From: Micractinium sp. NFX-FRZ
Taxonomy: Eukaryota > Chlorophyta > Trebouxiophyceae > Chlorellales > Chlorellaceae
NCBI GenBank assembly: GCA_029339195.1
Contig: JAPTJF010000190.1
Location: 1-64,000 of the forward strand
Direction of reading: 5' to 3'
Length of the DNA stretch: 64,000 nucleotides
A program made the position numbers and the translations under genes. Every line of letters starts with the position of its first letter. Within the stretch, counting starts at the first letter, position 1. Of the stretch, positions 45,101 to 56,196 are shown piece after piece. Under the pieces are notes generated by a model. The model saw nothing but the letters and a program-made list of their open reading frames with translations. It did no database searches and was not told where the DNA came from.

Positions 45101-48100
45101 TGCAGCCTGGCAGGCGGCGGTGAAGGAGCGGCGGCGGGCGCCAAGCGCCACCCCAGCGCACTCTACTTCAGCGGGCACCGCGACGGCCGCGTGCGCGTGT
45201 GGGATGCCACCATGCAAGTGCCGGAGCTGCTGCTGACCATCCCCATGGCGGCAGGGCAGGAGCGGCTGCGGGCGGTGACGGCGATGGAGGTGCGCGGTTC
45301 AGGACTGGCGAATGCATGAGAGGACAGGCTGCATGCTGAAGTCTGCTTGTTTGGCTGCAAGGGTCTGCCTGGGCTGGCCACGACTTTCAATTGAAGCCTC
45401 ACAGTCAAGGATGCCCTCTGTCCACACGAGACAGTTTGCAGGCGCCTGCACAGGTGCATAGTCAACGTTCATCGCCCCTGCCTTGTCCTGCCCCGCCCGT
45501 GCAGGTCGACCCTTTCTCGGGGCTGGTGATTGTGGGGCATGCAGGCGGCGATGTGCGGCTGTACCAGTTCACTGACGCCCCACAGAACGTGAACCGCATG
45601 AACATTGATGAAAAGCTCATACCGTACGAGAACGTCGGGGTGCAGGTGGGCGGGGCTTCCGGCGTTTCAGGGCAGGAGCAGCGCCAGAGTAGAAGGCGGG
45701 AGGGCTGTTAAGGGCGGGGTGGGTAGGAGCAGTGCAGGCGGGAGGCGCCAACCTGCTGCAGCGGCAAACCCAACGCTTGCGTCATGCAGCTTCCCTCGTG
45801 GCCCTGTGCCGATAGTGACCTTCCTTTTCTCAACCCTGCCACGATCCTTGCTGTTGCTGCGGCACCCATGCTTGTGTGCCCCAATTTCTCTCTCCCTGCA
45901 GCCCGCTGGGTTCCAGTACATCCTGCGGTACAGCACCCACTCGACAGACATCACCTCTGTGGCTCTGGCCTCCAAGCTCAAGCTGGCAGCAATAGCAGAC
46001 GAGACCGGCACGCTGTCGCTGCTGGACCTGCTGCAGCCGTCGCAGCTGTTCAGCACGCGCGTGATGGCACAGGCGGTGGTGCAGGCGGCGTTTGGGAGCC
46101 ACGTCATTCCGGGAGCAAAGGATGAGCCGGATGTGGAGCGGTGAGGAGGGTCAGCGTGGGGTCAGCAGAGGCGGGGGGCGGTGCTGGCCCGATGCAGACT
46201 CCGTTCGATTGTAACCTTGCACCTGCCATAGTTTGCGGTCTGGCCTAGTTGTGGGGCGGGATGCTCTGCCCTGCCTCGACCCCCACCCACCTGCCTTTGC
46301 CCTGCCTGGCTTGGGGCCGTGGCTGCTTGCTGCCCCGCAGGGTGATGCTGTTCCTGGCGGGCAGCGACAGCAGCGTGTGCATGGTGGGGCTGGACGCTGG
46401 GGAGCCCGTGGGGCACCCCATGCGCCCCAAGAACGCCTCCCGCCCCCTCGCCCTCACACTGCTGGATGCGTCTGGCATCCCGCTGCCCTTGCTGCACGGC
46501 CAGCTGGTGCTTGCCTGGGCCAACAACAACACGCCAGCCGCCTCGCCGCCTGGGCAGGCTGCCGCGGCGCGGGCTGCAAGCATCAAGGAGGCGGATGGGC
46601 GCGCGTCGCGGCTGAGGTGCGCGCTGTGTGTGCTGTGCAGCATGAGCGGGCTCGGCACTTCGCAGCTGCAGAGGGCTGCGCGTTTCTTGCAGCTTGCTAA
46701 TCACCTGCTTGGGGGAGCTTGAAAGTTGCCATGTCTGGCCCGGCCTGCCCACTTGCGTACGTGCAGCACATGGGCCATTTGCCGCGCCCGGCACGCTGCG
46801 TCCTCTCACATCCCGCACATTGTCAACCCTGAACCCTGGCCCGCTGGCCTGCAGCCTGTCGGAACGCACATCGTCTATGCAGTCGCCGGTGCCCCCTGCG
46901 GGGTCACGCCGCTCAACGGGTGTGGCATCCACGGGCGCTGAGAGCCACCGCAGCTGGTCGCGCGCCGACTCGGAGCACGGTGAGCGCAGCGGGTGGAGCG
47001 TGTAGCACGGTGTGAAAAAGCTAAAGGGAGAGCCGCGGCGACTCAATGTCAGGTTTCAGTGCGGGCTACCCAAGAGATGCGCTAGGCAGTGCACCACCTG
47101 GCCCCTTCCTTCCTTTCGCTGCCCCTTGCGTGGTTCCCTCCCTGCCCCATTCCACCCCACGGCACCTGCTGCCCGCCTGTTTCCCCGCCTGCCCAGATGT
47201 GGAGCGTGAGGGGTCTGTGGAGGTCCACGAGCTGCCCTCTGATGATGACCTGGACGCCCACCTGGCTGCCGCTGTGCAGGCTGCAGGTACAGGGGATGGG
47301 TCAGGGTGCAGTGTTGGGTGACCATTGGCAGCGTGCATGTCGTGCCAGCCTTAAACTGCCCACCCCTGCCTGCCATTATGGCGCTGCTCTCCACGCCGTG
47401 TGTGCCCTGCATCCTGCCGCAGCTAGCAGTGCCGTACACCCCACAAGCTGCAACAGGTGCCCCTCATCTGCGGGCGTCACCCCTGCCGTGCCCTGCCCTG
47501 TATGCAACGCACCCCCAACCCTGCTTCCCTCGGGCCATGCAGAGGAGGAGAAGCGGCAGCGCAGCAAGTTCAAGCTGCCCAAGGCCTTCCACGGGCTGAA
47601 GCACAAGGGCGCGGCAGCGGGAGCGCCTGGCGAGGGCGGCGAGGCCGACCTGCCCAGCCCCACCAACAGCGATGTGTCTGCAGCCGCAGCACGGGCCGGC
47701 GAGCTGGCACCTGGGTTCGACCCGGTGGGTGCGCTGCACGACTTTTATGGTGCCGGCCCCGCCTCTCCGGGCTCCTCTGCGCTGTCATCGCCCGATGTGT
47801 TGGGGCAGCAGTCGCGCAGCGCTGGCGCAGGCGCACACGGAGGCGCTGCCGGTGGCAACGTCGAGCTGCTGAGCCAGGCTGATTTGGTGGACTACCAGTA
47901 CTTGGTGGATGGGGACCCCACGCCGGCAGCCTATGTGCTGCTCTGTTGTGGCGACTACCTGCGCCTCTACGCGGCAGGTGAGGCGTGGAAGGAGGGGGTG
48001 AGGGCGGGAAAGAGGGTGGCAGGGAGGGGCGCCAGTGCTTGTATGGATGAAGGATGGAGTCCAGGGCTGGGGAAGGTGGAGCGAGGCCAAAGTGTGGGGG

Positions 48101-50869
48101 CCGCGCTTTGCAAGGGGCGCATCCCGTGTGCGCGCCACGCTGTCCGCAACTACTTCCCTTTCCATGCCCTGCCCTGGCCTGCCCTGCCTGCCAGTGGACC
48201 TGCCTGGGTGCATGTGCCCGCATCATCCCCCGGTATCCCATCGGTGCGCATTGAATTGAATTGTCCTGCTGGCCCCCATCCTGGCTGCAGACAACATCCG
48301 GCTGGGTGACCGCAGCACGGAGCGCAAGGCGTCGTTTGAGGCGCCCCTGTGCTTTGCCGCGCCCTTCATGTCCACCCATGGCCCCGGGGTGGTCAGCGTG
48401 GACGCCAGTGATGCGCTGCAGGTGCCCAGGGCAGGGCTGCTGCGGGTGGGAAGGGAGGGGACTGAGGCAGGCTGTGTGGTTGGGAGGGTGTGGCGGTGGG
48501 GGGTATTGATTTGAAGTTGACTGCCAGCTGTCCTGCAGGCGCCGATGTGCAATTGGCAGTCAACTTGCCAGGCAGCGCTGCACTTGCATACAGCTCCCAT
48601 GCCTGCATGCTTGTCCGTGCGCAGGTGCACAGCCTGCCGAGCCTAGAGCTGCTGACCCGCAAGCAGCTGGAGGACAGCCGCGTGCTGGGCTTCCGCTGGG
48701 CCTGCGCTGCCTCGGACGCTGCCGCCGCCGGTGCTGCCTGCTGCTCCATGGATGGGCAGCTTGTGCTTGCAGCAGCGGGCAACGAGATTGCCAGGCTGGC
48801 AGTGGTGGAGGACTGCACGCTGCCCGCTCCGCCTGCCGCTGTGTACGACATGCGCGCTGCGCAGGCTGCTGCTGCGGCAGCGGGGCGCAGCGCTTCTGGT
48901 GGCGCCGCAGGGGGTGGCAACTCACTGCGAGTGGACCTGCCTGGCCACCCTCAGCAGCCACTGGGGCCCGGGGGCGAGGTGGGGTTCTCGCCGCTGGCTG
49001 CGGCTACGGCAGCTGGCAAGGGCTTTGGTCGGCTGCTGGACCATGCGGCGGCCACGGTGACGGGCCTGGCCACCAGCGCTGCAGACTCTGTTGCTCAGGT
49101 GGGGCTTGGGAGCAAGGGGTGGGCCCGGGGCATCTGAACGCTGCCTGTGAGTGACACAGCACTGACACTGAAGTGCGCGCATTCAGCGCCCTGTTTGCTG
49201 GCATCAGGCACCTCCATGGGCCACAACCAAGCAGTACCGTGCACCCTTGCGTGCGTGCCCGCAGGAATTCCAGCGGCTCGGCGTCGGCAGTGATGCGGCC
49301 GCCTCGCGCGCGCTGCCCTCCCTGCAAACACTCTTTGCAACGCCAGTGGAGGCACTTGAGGTGGAGGACGACATTGACTTCATGCCTGAGCAGTGAGTGC
49401 GGCTTGGGCGGTCCAGGGGCCTGTGTTGCTGCCTGTGGGAGCGGCGGGGAGCTGGAGGGGTTGGAGGGGGAGGCGGAAACCGTGCCTGACCGGGGAGTGC
49501 TGGCTGGTATGTTTGAGCGCTGCCGCCTGCGGGGCAGAAGAAGACTCTAGAGGTGGTAGGAGCTTGGCTACATGCCAGGAGCAGGAGCTGGGGTTGCCCG
49601 CTTGGCCGCTTGCCTGCTGGGATCCTTTCCTGCTTCGACTTGTGCTGCCACCACGCTGCCTAAAACCCTGCTGCTCCACATCTCCGCTTGTCTCCCCTGC
49701 GCAGCGACGAGCCCTCCGCCTTGGCAGCGCCCTCTAGCAGCGCCGCAGCAGCTGCAGCAGCTGCTGGCAGCGAAGCCAGCGGTGCAGGTGCTGCCTCTGC
49801 CAGCAGCTCGCAGGCCCTTGCGCGCAAGCTGGGAGCCAACATGGTGACCCCTCGTGAGGCTGCCGCCAAGCTGAAGCAGCTGCTGCCCGTGGGGCGCAGC
49901 AAGAGTGAGCGGGCGGAACTGCTGGAGCGTGATGCAGCAGCGGCAGCAGCAGGGGGCGCTGGCAGCTTGAGCGCACGGGGCACCGCTGGCGGGTCTGCCG
50001 CTGGCGGGTCTGCCGGTGCCGCCGGTGCAGGCAGCAGCTACTGGGCGGCGTCCGGCAAGGTGGCGCCCTACGGTCGCAGCGCGGCGGAGATCAAGAGCGC
50101 GTACGGGCGCAGCGGCGGCGCCAGCGGCAGGTGAGCATCACCCCCCCGCGGGGCTGCTTGCTTGCGTACTACAGTAGCAGGGCCACAGACGTGGGCCGTC
50201 GTCAGCCACACGCTGTCCTTGCCTGCACGGCCTTGTCATTGCATCTCACCGTTTTGTGTGTGATTTTCCTCTGGTTCTTTGCCCGCTCCCAGGGCGGGCG
50301 AGGTGCGTGGCATCATGGAGCAGAACCGCGCCATGCTGGCAGAGCGCGGCGAGCGCCTGCGCAACCTGGACGAACGCACCGCGGCTATGAGCAACGATGC
50401 GGGGGACTTTGCTTCCATGGTGGGTGGGTCATCTCGTAATACGATTGCGTGCCGTGTGCACTGGATGTCCCTCTGTGACTCTGATGGGGGTGGGCCTGGC
50501 AGGGGTTTGTGAGCTCTGCTTGTGGTTGGTCCTGGGGTGCCGGAGAAGTTGGGCGTGTGTTAGCTGCACCAGTGTCGTGATTGGTATTTCGACGTATAGT
50601 AAGCCGGACTGGGCAGGGCTGGGGATGGAGCGGTGGCAGGGGTCCGGTCATGCCTGGCCCTAAAGATGCCGACTGCTTCGCTGGCTGGGTCTCCCATGCA
50701 TGGCGGGCTCCAGCCGTGCGCTTTTGCGTCCCCCAACGGTCGGCCATCAAAGCGTCCTCCACAGTTGCTTGGCCATGCGTGCCAATCCCCTGATGCCCTC
50801 TGCCCCCGCCTGCTGCAGGCCAAGCAGCTGGCGGATATGCAGGCCAACAAGAAGTGGTACCAGCTGTAG
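42178..50869 (+). CDS. Tomosyn / Lgl-family WD40 protein with C-terminal R-SNARE motif
   Basis: Nineteen exons give 1489 residues in phase: 42178-42366, 42624-42839, 43081-43228, 43393-43516, 43779-43933, 44143-44474, 44627-45289, 45505-45645, 45902-46140, 46341-46616, 46855-46979, 47197-47286, 47543-47977, 48291-48421, 48625-49098, 49265-49392, 49705-50130, 50293-50419, 50819-50869. The N-terminal two thirds are WD40-type blades (VGTSDGRVVLIG, GCESGNVRIV, GHRDGRVRVWD, GHAGGDVRLYQF). Ala/Ser-rich linkers follow. The last ~60 residues form a VAMP-like R-SNARE coiled coil with the zero-layer Arg in MLAERGERL, ending KKWYQL without a membrane anchor. Tomosyn uses this helix to occupy syntaxin/SNAP-25 complexes and restrain exocytosis. 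Length exceeds animal tomosyn (~1150) because of linkers. Confidence 0.92.
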
Positions 50870-51035
50870 AGGCCTTCAGAGAGCCCTAGCCAGGCATGCA
50901 GGCGTAGCACCACCGCAGCAAGTGAGGAGAGCAGCGGCCGTTAGCGCCAGCGCATCCCTGTGTATTCAAGCCTTGTTTGATTCGAGACCCTCAGTCCCCC
51001 CGCGTTTATTCATTCCAGGGTTTTCATTTATCCCA

Positions 51036-51040
51036 TGTAA
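51036..51040 (+). terminator. TGTAA polyadenylation signal for tomosyn
   Basis: TGTAA about 170 bp after the stop codon and about 100 bp before the next start codon. Confidence 0.55.
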
Positions 51041-51143
51041 TATCTGTACCTTGAAAGCTCTTTGGGAAAGCCAGAGGAGTAGCACAGTCTCAGTGGCGGC
51101 GGCTGCCACCTGGCGGTGACGGCGCAGTCAGCTAGCGCCAATC

Positions 51144-52549
51144 GTGAGGCTTGCAGGCCGCCGTGCTTATCACACAGCCATTCGATCACAGTCGTCCCGT
51201 TGCACAGCGGCTGTGGGCACCATGGGCAGCAGCAGGACTTTCAACTCCACGTTCTCGCAGCTGCCCACAACAGTGTTCGAGGAAATGTCTCTCCTAGCGG
51301 CGAAACACAATTCCACCAATCTCGGGCAGGGATTCCCCGACAACGTAGGCCCGCCGCGCAGTGTGCTCTGTGCGCAGCCCTTGCTGCGCTCTGCGCGCCG
51401 CATTCACGGCAGACGGTATTGCGATTGTGGATTGGCAAGAGCCGCGACATGAGTGCAGCAAGCGGCAATTTGCTGGGACACCACCGCCTGCCGACTGCCG
51501 CCGCCCGCACACTCCTGCCTGCCACCTGCCGCTCCATCTACTCCGCAGGAGCTTGAAGGCCCCAAGAGCATGAAGGAGGTTGTGAGCAGCTCGCTGTATG
51601 AGCACAGCAATCAGTGTGAGCTGCCGCTGCCTCTCTGGTGTGTGGTGCCGCAAGCCCAGAGCATGTGCTGGTGCCAGCACCTCCCGGAGTTTGCTGGCAG
51701 GCGGGCTTCGTCTGCCGTGCGTCCGTGGCTCCGCCGGCTGACAGGCACCAGCAGAGGCACCAACAGACCTTTGTACTGCTGCCCCCCATGGCATGGTCCT
51801 GGTACATGCCCCCATCTTGTGTCTGCTGCTGCTGACCCTCCCTGTGTGCTCCTCTCATGCTCCGGTCATGCTTGTATCCCCCATTAATGCTGTCATGCAA
51901 TTGTGTCCCCCAATTTCGTCGGTGCAGACCCGCCGATGATGGGAGTGCCGGAGCTGCGGCAGGCGGTGGCAGCGCACAGCGCGCGGCACGCGGGCATCCC
52001 AGTGGACTGGCAGAGCGAGGTGCTGGTGACAGTGGGGGCCACAGAGGCGCTGGCGGCCGCCTTCCTGGCGCTGCTGAATGCGGGAGACGAGGTGGGCGGA
52101 CGTCAAAGGGAGAAGGAAACAATGTGGGAGGGCTAGTTTGTATGGCCCTGCTGCATGCGGGACTTGAGGCAGGAGGGGTGGAGGCAGGGCTTGTTCTGAC
52201 AGTCCTTTTGGCAGTGGAGGCGGGCGGGAGCCGCCGGGGAGGGCTGGCTGGCTTGGTGCTGCTCTGCACGTGAAGCTCTCTGGCCTCCAATACAGAGCTG
52301 TCTCGGCTCCCAGCAGGCATGGCTCCAGCATGTGCAGCAGCCAGCCTGTCTTGGCGCCGTTGCCGCCTGCAACTGCAGCCCTGTGCCTTGCGCTGCCATC
52401 AGCGGCCCCCTGCCCGCCTGCCTGGGGCCCCCCGTGTGCAGGTCATCTTCTTTTCCCCCCTGTACGACTCATACCTGCCCATGGCCAGCCGAGCCGGCGG
52501 CGTGCCTCGGTAAGGGATTGTACTTTATGCGTGGGCATATCTGGAGTAG

Positions 52550-52582
<33 letters not shown>

Positions 52583-55409
52583 TGCTGCTGTTGCTGTTGC
52601 TCCCGCCCGCTCAGCTTGGCATAGCCGCCCCACTTGCCTGATGCCTGCCGGCCTACCCATCCGCTGTCCCGCCCGCCCGCCCTTCCACCTGCGTTTCGTG
52701 CCTGCAGCATCGTGCAGCTGCACCCTCCCTCCTGGAGCATAGACCCTGCTGAGCTGGAGGCGGCCTTCACCCCCCGCACAAAGCTGCTGGTGCTCAACAC
52801 GCCCCACAACCCAACCGGCAAGGTGAGTGGCATTGTCAACGTGCTGCACCGGACAGTTCTTATCACGGTTGAGTTGCATGCCCGCGGCTGAGCTGCGTGC
52901 CGCGCTCACGCCCCACACAAGCACATTGGCGCAGCTCAACACGCCGCACGCCGCAGAGCCCCGCCGGAAACGTTGGGTCAGGGGCTCGACTTGTACTTGC
53001 ATGTTCTATACAATTCAATGAGTCAGCAGCCTTCCCTGCCCGTCCCTCCCGCAGGTGTTCACGCGTCAGGAGCTTGAGCTGGTGGCGGGGCTGTGCCAGC
53101 GCCACGACTGCCTGTGCCTGCTGGACGAGGTATATGAGCACCTCGTGTTCCCAGGTGTGGGCTAGCAGCTGCCGGTGGCAAAGGCTGCCAGCATCTGGTA
53201 ACAAAGTTCGATGCTGTGCTTGCTGGGCGTTGCAGGTAGGGCAGGTAGGGTGTGCAGTTCAGGAGCACAGGGCGCAAGTTGCTTTGAACGGACTGGGGAG
53301 CATCGGATGCACGAGCTCTGCTGAGTTGGGCGCAAAGCAGAGCAGATACGTCTGGGCGGTCATGTCCTGCCATGTGCTGCGCCACCTCACACCCCCCCTG
53401 CCCCCTGCTGCCCCCCCGCTGCAGGCACCCAGCACGTGAGCCTGCGCAGCCTGCCGGGCATGGGCGACCGCTGCCTGCGCATCGGCTCGGCGGGCAAGAC
53501 CTTCTCCTTCACCGCGTGGAAGGTGGGTGCACGGGGGTGCCTGCCGGGCTCCCGTTTGGTACCACAGATGGGATGGATGTGCGATTCGCCAGTGCATGCC
53601 GGCTTCATGGGAAACATCTGTTTTGCAGTGCTTTGGCGGCTCGCTCGTTGGCTAGCTTGCACAGCACAGCACAGCACAGCATGGCACGCACAGCAGGCAT
53701 GCGCTGGGCAAGATTGGTCCCCGCCTTTTCCAGGTTTGGTGGCTGACTAGCCAGGAGGACGCAATGCCTGCCATACGGCTGGGGCATGTGCCTCCACAAC
53801 TTGGCGCCCCTGACACTTGATGCCCTGCCTCCGCAACAGGTTGGGTGGCTGACGGGGCCCAGGGACGTGGTGGCAGCCGTGGCCAAGGCGCACCAGTTCA
53901 TCACCTTTACGGTGCCCTCAGCCATGCAGGTGGGCCCTGCAGGTGACGTGTTTTGTGGGCAGCTGCCATGACAGTGTTCCAGGGGGTGCAGGGGCAGCAG
54001 AACGGGTTAGAGTGGCTGTGGCCTAGGCCTGGCCATTCATCACTTTGTAGTGAGCTCAGCCAGGCAGGTAGGTAGGGGGCAGGTGTGGCGATGGGCGCAG
54101 GGGCAGCGAGGCGGGGCAGCCGGGAGGGAAGGGGCTGCAGCGGTGGTGTGGCGAGCCAGCGGTGGGCTGGGAGCTGGCTGGGAGATAGGGAGGCACCCTG
54201 TGCTCGACTGCGTGGGGGTGTGCCAGGAGCTTGGGTTGTCGATGTGCAGAAGGTGCGGGAGGGTGCAGGCCGCTTCCGACTGTCACCACGTCGTGCTGAA
54301 CACGCCGCGCCACCCCGGACCCTCCCTGCCTGCCCGTCTCCTGGCTGCAGCGTGCCGTGGCCCATGGGTTGGATCAAGAGCAGGGCTTCTACTGCGGCCT
54401 GGGCGCAGTGCTGCAGCAGAAGCGGCGCTTGCTGGCCGACCAGCTGGCGGCGATGGGCTTCACTGTGCTGCCTGCCGATGTGAGGATCTGGGAGGCTGGG
54501 AGGCTGTCTTGTATGTGGGTCACACTGTGCTCGACTCAAAGCTTGTTGGCTGGCTGCAGGTGCTGTACTGCACATGCCCTGTGGTCGCGCAAGCGGTGCC
54601 TTATTGGCAGGCTTGATGCCTGTGCTGCCTGTGCTGCTGCCGCTGCTGCCGCTGCTCTGGATCAACCCGCAGAGGCTGCCTGTCATTATACCTGCCTGGC
54701 CGCCCGCTTGCTTGCCAGCACGCACCCTTGCTGCCTGACCCCCTTCTTCAATGCTGCCCTCCCTGCCTGCCTGTTCAGCACGACTCTGCGGCGCCCACCC
54801 GCACGCTGTGCTGAGATAACACGTGATTTATTGTCCTGTTGAACGATGTGTCTCCTTGCCCCGCCCATCCCTGCAGGGAACCTACTTCCTTGTTGTCGAC
54901 TTCTCTGGCCTGCTGCCAGAGGGCAGCACAGAAGACGACGTGCAGGTAATTGAGTGGGGTGGGTTGCTTTGCTTGCACCAGCCACGAAATGGGGTCCGCC
55001 ACTGACGCTGCTGCTAATGGGGGGATCAACAGTACACAGATCAATCTGTACTTGCTGCTGCAAAGAAGAGGGGGCGCTCGTCACAACCGTTGCTCCTGTG
55101 CCTGCCCTCCAGCCCTGCCTTGCTGCTTGTCCGTTCTCCGCTTATGATGATTCGCGCGCCCTGCCCGCCCTGGCCCCCCACCTCTCCCCCCTGCAGTTCT
55201 GCTACCGCCTCACACGGGAGGCAGGCGTCACCCTCATCCCCGTAAGCGCTTTCTACGCCGACAAAGCCTCCGCGCCGCGCACCCTGGTGCGTTTTGTGAC
55301 GTGCAAGACGGACGAGAAGCTTCAGACGGCGTGCGACAAGCTGCAGCGCTACCTCGTGCCAGCAGCAGGCGTGGCGGACGGGGCGGCGGACGGCGTGGCG
55401 TTGCGGTGA
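51144..55409 (+). CDS. Kynurenine/glutamine-type aminotransferase (class I PLP)
   Basis: PLP enzyme of the KAT/CCBL/GTK group that transaminates kynurenine, glutamine or methionine-like amino acids. Eleven exons: 51144 (or 51222)-51344, 51549-51615, 51928-52091, 52442-52509, 52708-52822, 53055-53154, 53425-53522, 53840-53929, 54351-54479, 54877-54945, 55197-55409. From 51222 this gives 411 residues; the in-frame Met at 51144 adds 26 Arg-rich residues that look like an organelle presequence. Motifs: LGQGFPDN, SNQYPPMMGVPELR, NTPHNPTGK, LLDEVYEHLVF and SAGKTFSFTAWK. The Schiff-base Lys is the SAGK lysine, residue 237 of the short form. Exact substrate cannot be told from sequence. Two introns carry decayed copies of neighbouring exon edges. 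Confidence 0.9.
52549..52603 (+). repeat. CTG repeat in an aminotransferase intron
   Basis: A slightly interrupted CTG run of about eighteen units (CTG/TTG) in an intron, on the same strand as the gene. Confidence 0.85.
52888..52968 (+). repeat. Decayed copy of the 52708-52822 exon end
   Basis: The copy reads AELRAALTPHTSTLAQLNTP, against AELEAAFTPRTKLLVLNTP in the exon at 52748-52822. An extra residue and a lost PTGK follow. It lies in the intron right after that exon. Confidence 0.85.
54029..54072 (+). repeat. Echo of the 53840-53929 exon end
   Basis: CATTCATCACTTTGTAGTGA then GCTCAGCCAGGCAGGTAGG recalls the exon end and donor (CAGTTCATCACCTTTACGGT then CCTCAGCCATGCAGGTGGG). Confidence 0.75.
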
Positions 55410-56196
55410 CCGCGGCTGGGGGGCGGCTGGCGTGGCTGTGTTTTTTGTTTGCAAACTGTGCTCACGACTGCTTGCAGCACTGCCACAGCATTGATTGGTT
55501 GGCAACTCCCACTGCGGGTCGCATTGTAAAGCATCCTTGGCCGCACACGGCAGAAGAAAGAAAGCTGTTTACAGGGAGAAGGCATCCTGCCCCCTGCCCC
55601 TTCGTAAATTCATGGCAGCGCTGACCTATGCATCCTGATGAGTGATCAGGTGACAGACACGACCGCGGCAGTTATCGCGTTGAGCGCATGGCTAGCTGGA
55701 GGGCTCGTCTGGCTGTGGCTGGACAGACTCTAGAAGCTCGCTGCCCAACGCCGCTCGAAGTCCAGGGAGGGCACGGGGTGCATTGTGGGTGCTTCCCACC
55801 GCCAGCCCGGCCATGCAAGGCGGCTGCGCTCTTGGGGGCGGCTGAACAGCAAGAGGCACCCCATCCCATTCTATCCAGCCCTTGCATGCGTGCCGCTCCA
55901 AGTTTCAACACAGCGGCTTGCTGCGGTAGTCAGACCAGCTCAAGATCGTAAGGAAGATTAAAGGCATGATTTAATATATAAAAAAGCCATCGTGAGAAAA
56001 GGTCATGTGTGGAGAGGTACCGGAGCGTGCAGGGTGGCACTGCGCTGGCGCCTGCACAGGCGAAGCCGGCGGTGCAGCACAGAGAGGGCGCCACAACATT
56101 GCGCACTCCCCCCATGCCCTGGCCAGCTGCTCAGTTCTGGTCTGGGTGCTTGACTTGACTTTGACGTAACACAAGCGGATTTCGAGGCAGCGGGAG
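55410..56196. other. Convergent 3' region between aminotransferase and F-box gene
   Basis: About 790 bp. Includes an AT-rich island near 55945-55985, unusual for this window, and a minus-strand TGTAA at about 55571-55567 that could serve the F-box gene. No gene seen. Confidence 0.4.
55525..55529 (+). terminator. TGTAA polyadenylation signal for the aminotransferase
   Basis: TGTAA about 115 bp after the stop codon. Confidence 0.5.
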
